DNA of 64,000 nt, from assembly GCA_905250115.1 (NCBI GenBank), contig CAJNOI010000187.1:105085-169084 (forward strand). The letters are read 5' to 3'. Positions within the stretch are counted from its first letter, which is position 1, and the number at the start of each line of letters is the position of its first letter. The stretch comes from Adineta steineri (taxonomy: Eukaryota; Rotifera; Eurotatoria; Adinetida; Adinetidae). The translations under genes and the position numbers were made by a program. The notes under the pieces are model-generated. The model saw only the letters and a program-made list of their open reading frames with translations, was not told the origin of the DNA and did not search any database. This document shows, piece by piece, positions 36,310 through 48,356 of this stretch.

Positions 36310-39300
36310 ATAAATTATTCGATTGGTTTTTGTTGATATTCGATGGTTGATCAGATGAAGTTATACGAATAGCTGTTGTACCCATAACTTGACCACTATT
36401 ACATCTTAATCATGCTTGCATTACTTGAGATGGTTCATAAGTAACTGTTGGTTCAACAGCACGCAATTTATGTTGAACAAATAGATCAAATGTTTCTTCA
36501 AGTATAATATGAATAAGAGATGATATATGATCAACAAAATCCAGCGAAATCAGTCTACCATATCTGATGGTAATAGTTCTTCTTCACTATCTTCTTCGAC
36601 CCATGTTAATTCAGAAAGAAAACAAGATCGTGGTACACAAAGACGAAATGGTTTTTGATCTGCATCTCGTTTAGGAATAATGGGTATTTGTTCGTATTTA
36701 GATTTCTTTTGTTCATCATTATTTTGTAACATTTCATAATGCCATGTTAAATGTTGAACTTCATTTTGATTTGTATCATTAAGACGAAGAACAACTTCAC
36801 AAGTATCAGTTGAATATCTTGAATTAATCATATATTCTATTAAACTATGAATAAATATTAATTTATTATTTAATGATGTTCGAAGATCAATAAGTTTTAA
36901 TCGATTTCGTTCATATTCAGTTATTAAACTTCGTGCAAGGCCAATAAATGGTAATGGAATTATATTAAGATTCGAATCATTATTAAATTGAGCATGATCT
37001 GTAAGAACATATACAAATGGATAAAAATATGGTGATGATTTTTGAATTGTTTGAAGAATACATGATAATGTTCCACATATAAGTTCTTCATTTTGTTTAA
37101 ATACTAAATCATGATTATTTTCATTCAATAATACTTGATCAAGTTGCCATGCAAAAATAATAGATACTTGTTTATAAGTAGTTAATAAAACTGATATTCC
37201 AAAACAAAAAATATCTAAAGTGGAATTATGAATATGAAATATTTTAATATTTGAACATGGTAATAATGACTATAGAATATTATTATTATCATCTTTAATA
37301 AATATTAACCATAACTGATTTTTTCTTTCATCAAGTCTTTGTAATATTTCATTCGATGTTGTTTTTTGACTAATAATTAATGTACTTTCATTTTGATTTG
37401 TTGTTGATTCAATAATACTAAATCCTTCGATTTGTTTTAATAATATCACCCATTGTTGAATATTCTTTAATGCACGATTATTATCATCATCAGATAATGA
37501 CCACCATTGATCAATAAAACCAAAAATAAGATCAAAATAAAGTGGAATATGAACTAGTTCAAGTAATAAAAGAAGACCATTAGGAACAAGTAAACAACGA
37601 AGATCAATTAAAGAATTTGTTAAATCTTGATTTGCTTGAAGTTGATTGGAAGAAAATATCATATCAAATGATTCGAATGGTATTTTTTCAAGTGTTTTAC
37701 TATCATATAAATCAATTGTTTCATCATAAATAATAGATAAATTTTTCGTTTGATTAGTTAGATGTGTATTAAATGTTTGTTGAGCATTTGCAAGTTGTGT
37801 TGGATCAGAATCTGCATAATGTAAATCAATTAATAAACCTGTTTGTTGTGATAAATTAAGAAGAAGATCAAGAATAGGTAAAACATCTGAACAATCACTA
37901 TCAGTTAACCATAATATACATAATCGATAATTTTCAAATGAATTGTCTTTAATTTATTTTTCATATTGTAATTGTAAATATTGACAAATAGTATGAAAAA
38001 CTTGTTGTATTTTAGTTGCACTTATAAGAGTTTTAATTTGTCGAAAGGTTTCTCCAATTTCATCGTCTTCAACAAATATATCTAAACCATTTTTTTCTTC
38101 ACTAAGAATATCTTTTAAATGTGAACCATATTTATTTAATGCTATTAAAAATGGTTTTAAACGAGGAAAACGTTGACATAATTGAATAAGACGAAGTTGT
38201 GTTGAATGCCATGTTACTTATTCATGTAAAGTTGAAGCAAGAGAATGACACGCATTTAATAATGGATGATGTTGCTGATTCAAATCAAGATCTTTTATTG
38301 CCATTTGAGCATAATAAACAGCTAATTCATTAAATGGTTCTATTGATTCAATTAAATCTTGATTACTAATAGAATTAAGTTGATTATTAAGAATTTGATT
38401 AGGTGATGGAAGTAAATGTGATATATCTTTTATTATTGGTGAATCAGTTCATACTCTTTTCATACAATAATCTTTTATAATCGTATCTAAATATGGTTTA
38501 TGATCAGTATTAGGTAAATCAGTTCTTAGATTTAATTTATCATAAATTATTTGTTCCATTGACCATCGACCAGAATGTGCACCTTGAACTTATTGAATAA
38601 CAGCGCCTTCAAATGTAAATATTGGTTCTTCGATTTTATTCTCCATTGGAAATATCCATAGATCAAGACTATATATTTCTTCTTGGTCTATAACACATAT
38701 ATTATCATGATACTTTCCACGTACTTCAACGTTTGTTGATCGATTCGTTTTTGCTTTTGTTTTACTTGAATAAATAGATTTTGGAATACGTACTGGAAGA
38801 AATGTTGTTTCAACACCTGGTAATAGAACTAGATATGGATGCAGTAAATAATAAGATGAACAATTATTAGTATCATTTGATAATTGAGATATAATTGTAG
38901 TTGAAGTACCATGTAATGTTTTTATTTTTTTTTTTTGAAAACTAGATCCATATTGATAACCGCATGTTGAAAGATGTTCATAAGCACTTGTTATATGTTG
39001 TGCTGTCCATGTATTAGGTATTGTTAATGATTTTTGTTGTTTAGAATCTATTTCAATTTTGCCTGGTGCATGTAAAGTAAATTCATTTAATGAATATTTA
39101 TTACGATTATCTTGATTACAAAATATAATATACCATTTACTCATTGGCATAATTATTTGTGCAAATACTTCCATCAATTCATGTTCATTAAGAATAAGTG
39201 CTTTATTAAAGTTTACGTCTTCAAAAATAAGTGTTAGTTATTGTTGATCATTTTCTTTTCATGAAAGTAATTGGTGACAAGCAGCTGTTGCAAGTTCAAG

Positions 39301-41366
39301 ATAAGCAACAGCTGGAAAAAGAATTGCATCTTGAATTTTATGGTCTTTTGAGAAAGCATGTTGTGGTAAATTAATATTAATGAGACTTTTCCATGTTGCA
39401 CTTGTTTGTTCATTTAATTGGCAAATACCCAGTAATGGATGAGTAGATATACGATTAGCTAAACGTTGTATAGATGAATCTTTTGACACATACCAACATG
39501 GACTCAAATGAAATTTATATAATGGAAAATCATCAAAATATTCTTCATGATTTTTCATAGGTAAAATTTGACGAGTATGAAAATATTGTTGCCATACTTG
39601 AGATGATGTTGCAAGTTGTGCTAGACTAGTAAGTAATGTTATTTGTTCATTTTCTTTTCGTTTTAATGTTAGGAGAATAAGTGGTGGTGATGATTGTTGT
39701 TGATTTGTTAATTCATAACATTCACGAATAGATGTAGCTAAAACTGGATGTGGTGAAATTTCAAGAAAAACATTTGCTGCTTCATCTTTTATAGTTGCTG
39801 CTATAGCATCATAAAATCTCACAGCTTGTTTCACATTGGACCACCAATATTGACAATCAACTGGTATATTATCATTCATTTGTTCGCCAATAATACTTGA
39901 ATAAAGTATTGTTTTTGCACATATTAGATGAAAAAATTTGTTTTTGACCTTGTATTAGAAATCTTCGAATATCTTTTAATGTGAAAATGAAATGCATTTT
40001 CAATACGAAGACGTGCTTTAAATACATTTGGATAAGAGATTGAAAGTATTTGTTGTATTTCATCAATTGTTTTTTCATCACCACTTATTGTTACTAGACG
40101 AAGACTATAACCAACAGTCATACAAGCCAAGTGTTCAATATCTTTAAGAACTTTATTTTCTACTTCTTCTTCACTTATTGAAATAGCTTACATACGAACA
40201 GTTTCTTTTAAACTTAAACAACCAGCAACAAAAGCAGCTGCTTGATCATCAGCATTATGTGATATAATTGATGATGGATAAATATTCTATGAAACAAGTA
40301 AAGCTGCTAATACAACTTGTATAGCAAATAATACTGATTGAACAATATTTGTAACATTAATACGAGATTCTCGTTCAGTTCTCTTTTCAATTAATTCTTT
40401 TAATAATCTTCGTTCACAATTATTAATTTTTATCATTTCTACATCAATTAAATGAATCCATTTATTAAATAAAGGCTCACTTTCATATAATTGTCTACCC
40501 ATAGACCACCATGGTGGACCTTGTCCATTAAAAACAAAACATATTTTCTATGCTAATGCTTTTGTTGGACGTGATGATTGTGAGATCTGGTAATGCTTTT
40601 TTAGTAAGAAAAGCATTAATTTGTTCTTGTGATTGTTGATGACTGAGAAAAATCAAGATTACTAAATGTGTATAACTAATAGTTCTTTTGAGAAGAAGTT
40701 GTTGAGATATACGTTGAAGAAAAGCTTGATCATCATTATGATCTATATCATTCATTGATTATTAAGAGATTGACGACTTTTGACTGAAGAAGAGAAATAA
40801 ATCATTTAATGAATGAAAAGAAATTAAGAACTTACTTGAAAAAATAAAAATAAAATATTGTTTGCTTTTAATATGATTTCCATCATCGATATGACCATTT
40901 TGAATTGATGTTTTATTTATTAGTTGATATTCTTCAATAATAGAGTGTGTCGTTGAACCAACCGTTTCGAATGAATTAACACCTATAGCTATTTTGTCAT
41001 TATTTGGAAGAAACAAAAATGGTAGCAAATTTTGAACAATATGTAGATTATATTTTTGTGCTTCTATTTTTGGATTAAGTGAAGTAAATTGCATATTTGC
41101 TGTATTACCACGATGATACATACACATAGCAACTTTAATAAGTGATGCAATACCAGCTGCACCTTCTATATGTCCTAAATTACTTTTAATTAAATCTAAT
41201 AATAATGATGGATCAACATTTGATCGATTAAAGAATCGATCTAAACAATTAGCTTCAGTTGGATCGCCATCATGTTCAGCATCACTTAATTGTTTTAATA
41301 ATAAAAGATCAAGACCATCATCTAGACACAATATTTAAATTGAAATGTATTTCTAAATAAAAAAAA
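36310..41366 (-). pseudogene. Polyketide synthase relic PKS-2 (KS-AT-DH-MT/KR remnant-ER end)
   Basis: The KS C-terminal part (KSNLGHIEGAAG about 41170, then IAIGVNSFETVG) reaches 41366, where the N gap begins. The acyltransferase follows (FNGQGPPWWSMGRQLYESE; the GHSxG site has become SHNADD, so its Ser is lost), then the dehydratase (STHPLLG, DHKIQDAILFPAVAYLELA), its C-terminal half, and a methyltransferase-type core (FDMIF, a leucine-rich strand ending LLLLEL, PLYFDLIFGFIDQWW). The 3' end matches the last part of an enoylreductase (HKLRAVEPTVTYEPSQVMQA, GQVMGTTAIRI), with most of the ER deleted at about 36550. More than five in-frame stops (for example near 40290, 39240, 38590, 37270 and 36550) show it is dead. 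It extends further 3' than PKS-1. The intact ancestor was probably a highly reducing fungal- or bacterial-style PKS. Confidence 0.87.
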
Positions 41367-41466
41367 NNNNNNNNNNNNNNNNNNNNNNNNNNNNNNNNNN
41401 NNNNNNNNNNNNNNNNNNNNNNNNNNNNNNNNNNNNNNNNNNNNNNNNNNNNNNNNNNNNNNNNNN
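41367..41466. other. Assembly gap (100 N)
   Basis: A gap of fixed size interrupts the KS region of PKS-2. The last 40 or more bases before it, reverse-complemented, equal the last bases of the window (about 63951-64000) in PKS-3. Confidence 0.95.
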
Positions 41467-41913
41467 CCAAGGGCAGCCCTACAAGATACAGTAGTTCAAA
41501 TCTCGTTTTGCGTGGGTACACTCAAATATGCTCCCTCGTAAGATATGTATATTTCGCATGATGTTAAAAATAATTTTTTTTTATTTTCAGTAGTATTTTA
41601 TGAATATTTAATTTAAGATAATTATTTTTAATTATGGTTGTAGCCAAGTAGAGCGATTATACAAAATCTTAAAACATAAAAACATGAACATACCAGTTAT
41701 AGAGTGAGTAAAATGTACGAACTAAGAAAAAACAAATATATAATTTACATATTTAATTTCAATGAATGTCAACCAAATATTGTTTTTACTCCTCAAATTC
41801 CAAAGCTTTTCATCGTTATTAACGGATCATAGTTATATTTATTGTTTTGTATATTGTGTATTTACCTTGAAATATAGACCTAGTTTGAAGTTTGATTTTT
41901 ATTTTATTTTTAG
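41467..41913. other. Sequence after the gap, nothing recognised
   Basis: AT-rich sequence between the gap and the first prolyl hydroxylase exon. It does not continue PKS-2, so a join between unrelated contigs is possible at the gap. Confidence 0.4.
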
Positions 41914-42827
41914 TGATCGATTGAGAAATGAAGATTCATCAGTTGTTTCTCGTTTATCTCGATTACTTGAAGGTATAACAAATTTAAGTATGATAACAAA
42001 TGAAGATCTTCGAATATGTGAATAATTAACCCTTGGAGTACCAAGAGGGGTCATTTTTGACCCCACACCGTCAAATTTTCATACAATCAGCATATTTTAT
42101 TCTCTCGAATATTTTAAAACACCATATGGGATGAGTACGCAGAAAGTGTTAGATGCCCTTAAAACTCAAAAAAAGGTTTTGGTACTCCAAGGGTTAAAGA
42201 ATAACAAAATAAAATTAATAATAAAATAATTAGATTGAAAATTATGGTGTTGATAGTCATTATAAAGCACATTTTGATTTTGCACGAGTAAGTTATGAAT
42301 ATTTATTTATTTAGTTTAGTAAAAATATGAGTTAAATTTAGAAATCAGAGATAGATGCTTTTTCGTGTCTTGGTGTTGGTGAGTTCAAATTTTGTATGAG
42401 AAATAATATCATTATTTTTATTTTCTAGGAAATCGTATTGATGCATGGTTAATTTATGTAAGTTAATTGGATGTTATTAGAAATTTGTTATAATAATAAT
42501 TATAAATATTTCTAGTTGAGTGATGTCGAACAAGGTGGTGCAACAGTTTTTCCTGTAGTTAGCGATCATTTGAAATCAAAAAAGGAAGTGCTGCATTTTG
42601 GTATAATGTTTATGCATCGAATGAAAGCTAGATAAACACTTCATTTTATTTTTTCTAGTATATATAATAAATTATTTCTATCTTTTCAGAAGATTACAAT
42701 ACTCGTCATGTAGATATTTTTTTAGTTTAATTAAATGGGTTGATGAACGTGGTGAAGAATTTCGTCGTCCATGTGTTACTAGATTCAATGGCATGAGTGA
42801 ATCATTTATTGGGACAAAATTGACATA
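41914..42827 (+). pseudogene. Prolyl 4-hydroxylase alpha catalytic-domain remnant
   Basis: Small exons match the Fe(II)/2-oxoglutarate domain of animal collagen prolyl 4-hydroxylase alpha: SRLSRLLEGITNLSMITNED (41914-42023), IENYGVDSHYKAHFDFAR with the iron-binding His-x-Asp (42234-42287), a SEIDAFSCLGV exon (about 42345-42400), NRIDAWLIYLSDVEQGG over two exons (about 42430-42560), and EDYNTRH with the distal His, then KWVDERGEEFRRPC (to about 42775). Breaks: a MITE inserted after RICE, a one-base frame change in an A-run before the GSAAFWYN block (about 42582), a stop after NVYASNES, and loss of a few residues between TRH and KW. The peptide-binding N-terminal part is not seen. A real gene with sequencing errors cannot be excluded, but the MITE and missing residues favour decay. 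Confidence 0.8.
42030..42193. mobile_element. piggyBac-like MITE with TTAA target duplication
   Basis: Terminal inverted repeats CCCTTGGAGTACCAA (start) and TTGGTACTCCAAGGG (end) are perfect and flanked on both sides by TTAA, the piggyBac target. Length is 164 bp. An inner hairpin GGGGTCATTTTTGACCCC follows the left end. It interrupts the prolyl hydroxylase remnant between RICE and IENYG. Confidence 0.85.
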
Positions 42828-45800
42828 AGGATTTTGGAAATCATAGTGTATATATAAGTTAAAATCGAATCGATAATATCAGCAATCCGAATGTTAAAGG
42901 GAAAAGTCAGGTTGAGTAATTATGTTTTTTATGATAGTGAATATTAGGATTTCGTTTCCGTAGTGTGAAGCATTTATAAAAGTAGAACAAGAAATGTTTA
43001 TTTCTATTAATCTTTGTTTATTTAAATGAATGAGTTTTTTACTTTTATCAATTGACATAGATTCTTTTCTATTAGATATATGCATAAATGTTTATAGAAT
43101 TATTATCGACGGAGTAAACTAATATAATAGTAGTTGAATGCTAAAGACTGTTATGTTTATTGTAAGATTAATATCAGTATGATCATTAATTGCTGATCTT
43201 ATTAGTAGAAAAAAAATGTCTGATACGACAATGAAATGAAAATAGAAAGTATGTATTTCATCTGATTTTATACAGCAAAATCAAACATATGAAAAACATT
43301 TCTAATATAAATTATGAGAATATATTTCATAAATACATATTCATTAGTTTTATATCATTTTTAATCTTGATTTGATTGTATTGTACTAAGCCAATAGTTA
43401 GAATATAGACATTTTTTTCATTGTGTATATGTATATCAAGAGATAAATAGTTTGAATCAATTAAATTTCAAATAATTCTTTTTCTTTTTTCATCATCATC
43501 ATGATTATTAAATTGAAAACAATATAATTTGTTAAGATTTTCAATTGTTTAATGTTAAAAGATTTGAAAATAAATTCGAAAAATGGAAATTACCGATTCT
43601 ATATCAGACATATATTCTTACATTTTCTCAATGTAAATTACAGTGAAAAAAAATATCTCAGATAGAGTTTTATCAATTGAAAAACATACTTGATTGTTTT
43701 CAACTATGATTATCTTTACAATAATAAAAGTTTAGTGATAGAGAAAGAAAGAATGGCAAATAAAATCGATTAGACAATTTCATACGATAACCATTAAGGT
43801 TCAAAAGTCTTTAATTACATAATGTCCTATGTTAAAATATTTTAGTAATATAAAGATATTGAAAAAAACTTATTAATAAAAATAAACTCATTGTCTTATG
43901 CAAACGATTTTTTCTAAACAACAATGACGTTCGCAGAATTATTTTTAATCAATCCTAAAAACATGTTTTCTCTTATAAATAGCTTCAACTAATCAGTTTC
44001 ATATCGTTAACAATTTTTTTTCATTAATTTGTGAAAATGTAACGAAACAACTGCAATGATATTATTTTTCTTGAAATAATCCAAAGTTATATCAGATTAT
44101 TTTGATGGAAACTTGTTCGAGTAATCATTTAAATAACTTTATTTCCTCAATAATAATATTTTTGAAATAAAGAGAGAAATGAATGATGTCAGTCTGACAT
44201 TGTTTCTCTCACAATATCAAGATCAATTGACAGTGGATTGTCATGTGAATATATGACAGAATTTTGACGAAATGTAATTTACTTATCACAACTATAATTT
44301 TTTTCATTCTACCCACATTCAACTATGATATTTTCATTGTAATTACGTGTGTATGAGAGTACGATCGTAATAATCCTTATTCAATATTTGCGTTGTTGAA
44401 CACGAACATGTATACATGTTCATAGTGAACAAACGTCGCTTTTTCATCGCAATAGAACACATGGAAACGGTTGAGTGATTTTGTTTTAAAAAATATTTAA
44501 CTTTTTTCTATAATATTTTATTTCTTTAAAAAACTCAATTGAATTTTATTGTAGAAAATTTTATTCAACGTTATGTTAAACGTGAAAGAGAAAGTCTTAG
44601 AAAAAGCTTTTTAACAATATTCTCTTTATATTTTCGTGGAAAAACTGAAATGATTTAATTATGTTCTTTATGATTATGACAACTCTTCAAATAATGAACA
44701 AAATATATATTAGAAATATCTGCGATAATTTATGCAAGTTGTTAATAAACTGTTTCTCTCTTCAATATAAAAATTTTCATTAAAAATATTTTCACAAATA
44801 TATTCGATTTTTTTAATTCGAAAATTCATGAAAAAACTTAACTAAATGAATAGACTTTCTTATATTAACTAGATTAGTATTAACCCATTTTCTCTTTTAT
44901 TTTAACTAGAATTGAGAATTAATTCATTGTCTATAACATATTTTAATCAAAATATTATACTATCTAAGATTTCATAATAGAAATTTTCTAACAAATTCGA
45001 ACTGTATATAAAAACACTTTTTTTTACTTTTTTCTAAGATAGCAGATTACATATAATGTGTCATCTGCTCTGTATTCGATATTTTTGAGTATTCTATTCC
45101 ATAACATGATGTTTCTTGTTAAAATATTAAAGACGAAAAGATTTATCAAAGTCAGATTTGAAAGCTTTTAATTTCTTTGCCACCACCTAGCCCATTTCCC
45201 TTGATTCTTGTTTCTTTTTTGTTTCATAGCAACCAGTACAACATTTGCAAATTTTGTACCCAGATCCTTCTATTTCTTTGAGCTTGTGATGTCACAAACA
45301 TTATGATATAATTAATTAATAATAGATTAATTTTCTTTCTTTTATATAAAAGAATTTGTGTGTTTACATAAAATCTTTGTTATTACGGTACAGTTTATTT
45401 AAAGAAAAATAAACTAAATCAAATAGAATATACGAAAAAAGACAAACAAAAATTGATTAAAATATTGCTTAAGTTTAATTATAAAATAATAAAAATAAAA
45501 GCATATTTTGTAAAATACAAACTAAAACGAATAGTCAAATATATGATTATGCCAAAAAAGTGATCGACATCCTTTTGAATGACACCCCTTTTTGTCTATT
45601 TCATTTACACGTGCTCTTTTTCTCCCCTACTATCTGTTTCTTCTTTCTTTCCTTTCGATATATTTTCTCTCTGCGTGCATTTTTATCGATGTCTTTCTCC
45701 TTCGCTCTCTCTAGTCTCTTCCTCTCCTTGACTTGTCTTTTTTTTATCTCTCTTCGATATATTTGGAGAATAGAAAGTTGATAGTTGTACCGAGTTACAG

Positions 45801-46724
45801 GATCACGTATTATAGAGAGCAGATTTGCATACAAATAATAATTAGCTTTCCCATCCTAATCTTATAAAGAGAAAAGAATGTCTTGAATAAAAAATTCAAA
45901 GTTTGTAAAGCTGCTTTCTCTAAACAACTACGATCTCGTTTATTCGTGTAGTTTGATAATCTGTTTGTCATCTACAGAACAATAAATTGATGCATATTAA
46001 TTTAAGTTTTTAATAGAAACAAATATTTATAAAAAGAGAATATTACTGAAGGTAATACTTTTTATTAATCTTTGTATTTATATTGTTTATTTTTATTTTA
46101 GAAGATCAACCGTTTTTTTATATTGGAGCAGCTGATTATGAAACGTTACGAACACTCTAGAAAACTGTTGTTAAATTATATTAGTAATTCAATTAACCAT
46201 TTAAATTATTATACAATGCTCATCATTTATTTCTATTATATCTATTTTAGAAAGAAATTGATACCCATCCAATGATACAAATACAAACAATTACAAATAT
46301 TATATTTGATTTATTCTTGTGTATCTTTGTGTTTAAGTCCCGTGAATACTAACTTATTTAGTTTTTTGTGTTGTTTATAATTATCGAACTGTTTCTTTTT
46401 CGTCGGATTCTTTTTTTTGTGCATTACATATCTTGAATGTGAAATAAAATAAGTAAACAGACGTTGTTATGAAATGAAAATTGATATTGTTACTTTTATT
46501 TTTTTTTTGAATGTCGTATTATCAAAAAAGTAGAAATTCATGGATGAATACATATGGATACTCTTAGAATATCATTTTTTATTCTCTATAACTTGTTTTC
46601 AAATTGACAGTGTATAACAAGTATATATAAATATTAATCTTGTGCATTGCAGTGAAATTTTTTTGAATATATCACACTAGGTGAAAACAATCAAACGATT
46701 TTTTATTCTCTCTCTTACCAGTCA
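42828..46724. other. AT-rich gene-poor region
   Basis: No gene can be supported. A lone coding-like exon (EDQPFFYIGAADYETLRTL, about 46103-46159) sits after a plausible acceptor but ends in a stop; its family is unknown. Confidence 0.45.
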
Positions 46725-47120
46725 CACCAAAGTATTATATTTAGAGTCATCAATAAGTGCCTATAACGTGCATACACGTAAGCATGTATCTCATTGATAT
46801 ATGTCATAACCAAAGTTTACATTTTACAGTCATACAAGATATTTTTGTTGTGGTAAAGGCGAGCATTCATCTCCATAGTATCTGTCATAACAAAATTTTA
46901 TATTTTAGAGTCATTGGTAATTACTTTTAACGTTGATTTTGGTAAGCATTTATCTCTTTGATATATGTCATAACACAAGCTTTATATTTTACAGTCATAC
47001 ATAATATTTTTATTATCCTTATAGGTGAGCATTTATCTCATTGATATGTCATAACAATAATTTCTAATTTTCACTCATTAGAAATATTTTTCACTGCGCA
47101 TACACGTAAGCATCTATATC
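46725..47120. repeat. Degenerate tandem repeat, unit about 80 bp
   Basis: TGTCATAAC recurs at 46802, 46883, 46967 and 47046, each followed by an AT-rich block with TTTTA(C/G)AGTCAT and then (G/A)AGCAT.TATCTC. Spacings are 81, 84 and 79 bp. Weaker half units occur at both edges. Confidence 0.75.
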
Positions 47121-47604
47121 CTTACAAGGTACCACAACAAACAATTCTTCATTATCCAGCTATGGATGGTGAACATATTGTGGCTCATAATTATAGAAAT
47201 TTGTCTAAAACGTCGTGCTTGCACTGAACTGTATCGAGATCAATAAATTGCAGGGTAAAATAAAATATTCTTGTTATCTATATTTTTCTCTTATTAAATA
47301 AATTATTTTATTATTACTAGTGAAGAAACATATATTTCTGCAATCTGGAATATGAGATGGTGCACTTACTCTAACTGATGAGTACTAAAATTGGTCCAAA
47401 GGTCGAGACGATGGTGAATTGTAGCTACATGACTATTTTGCAGGGTAAAATGAAAAATTATTTTTCTGTAGATTTTCTAATTATTAGGAACACCAGAAAA
47501 TAGTAAGAATATTACTGTATTTTATTTTATATTGAAATTTAATTTCTTTTTTTTCTTAGAAATTATATTTCAGTATGTGCAAAAACATTTTCATTAACAT
47601 ATAC
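47121..47604. other. Unassigned coding-like fragments upstream of the LTR element
   Basis: VPQQTILHYPAMDGEHIVAH (about 47129-47190) and LTDEY.NWSKGRDDGEL (about 47365-47415) look like protein but have stops, and donor-like GGTAAAATAAA follows each. They may be parts of an old gene now split by the LTR element. Family unknown. Confidence 0.35.
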
Positions 47605-47609
47605 AATAC

Positions 47610-48019
47610 TGTTACAGTGTAACTTATATAAGATGATAATTTGGAAGTTTAATAACAGTTCGATTTATTTAAGAATAAAACGCGACTATTTATATGACAA
47701 GAAATGGTGATATTGGATTATTCCTATTTCTTGTCATACAATAGAATCTAGGTAAACACTTAAGTGATGTCCTTTCATTCATCACTTGGAAATTTCCATA
47801 TAAATAAAAAGAACAAAAGAGCGAATTAAGATAACGAAAGGAGAATACTATATGAACATATATAAGAGAGAGGGATTTATCCCATATGGTCATATATGTG
47901 AGAGAGAAGGATTTATCCCATATGGTCATATATGAATAAAAGAAGGAAAATACCAAACAGACAGACACATGTGAAGAAAAGAAAGAGTAGCAAACAAATA
48001 ATACATGTGTTCGCTTACA
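47610..48019 (-). repeat. 3' LTR of the gypsy element (410 bp)
   Basis: Ends TGTTACAGTG..GCTTACA on the plus strand. It is longer than its partner because a segment with GGATTTATCCCATATGGTC is present twice. Confidence 0.93.
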
Positions 48020-48031
48020 CCTCCCCGTCCC
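48020..48031 (-). promoter_or_regulatory. Polypurine tract
   Basis: GGGACGGGGAGG on the element strand abuts the 3' LTR directly, the position where plus-strand DNA synthesis is primed. Confidence 0.8.
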
Positions 48032-48356
48032 AATCAGATGTGGTATACCACATCGACTAGAGAGAGAAGAGAGAAGAGAGAAGAGAGAACAACCATATAT
48101 AAGAGAGAAAAAAACACATTTTTTTTATATACATGTTAACTATTAACTAACAATACGCGAAGAATAAAGATATTAATTGTTATCGTATGAATGTTTCCTT
48201 GCTAGTATTGATGATATATATTGTGTATCAGTATATGCTCTTGGAGGGTTGCCACCTTCTCGATATACTACAGAAAAAAATTGTTGTAATTAAAAAAATA
48301 CTTGGAGTTTGATAGAAACAAATATTGTTGACGTTGATATTGTTCATCAAATGAAA

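Noticed and set aside
36121-36385. Overlapping Lys- and Phe-rich open frames at 36121-36385
   Set aside because: They result from a purine-rich AAAAG run next to the PKS-2 end; low complexity on both strands.
46725-47120. CRISPR-like regular spacing
   Set aside because: Units are 80-bp degenerate tandem copies without distinct unique spacers, in a eukaryotic context.
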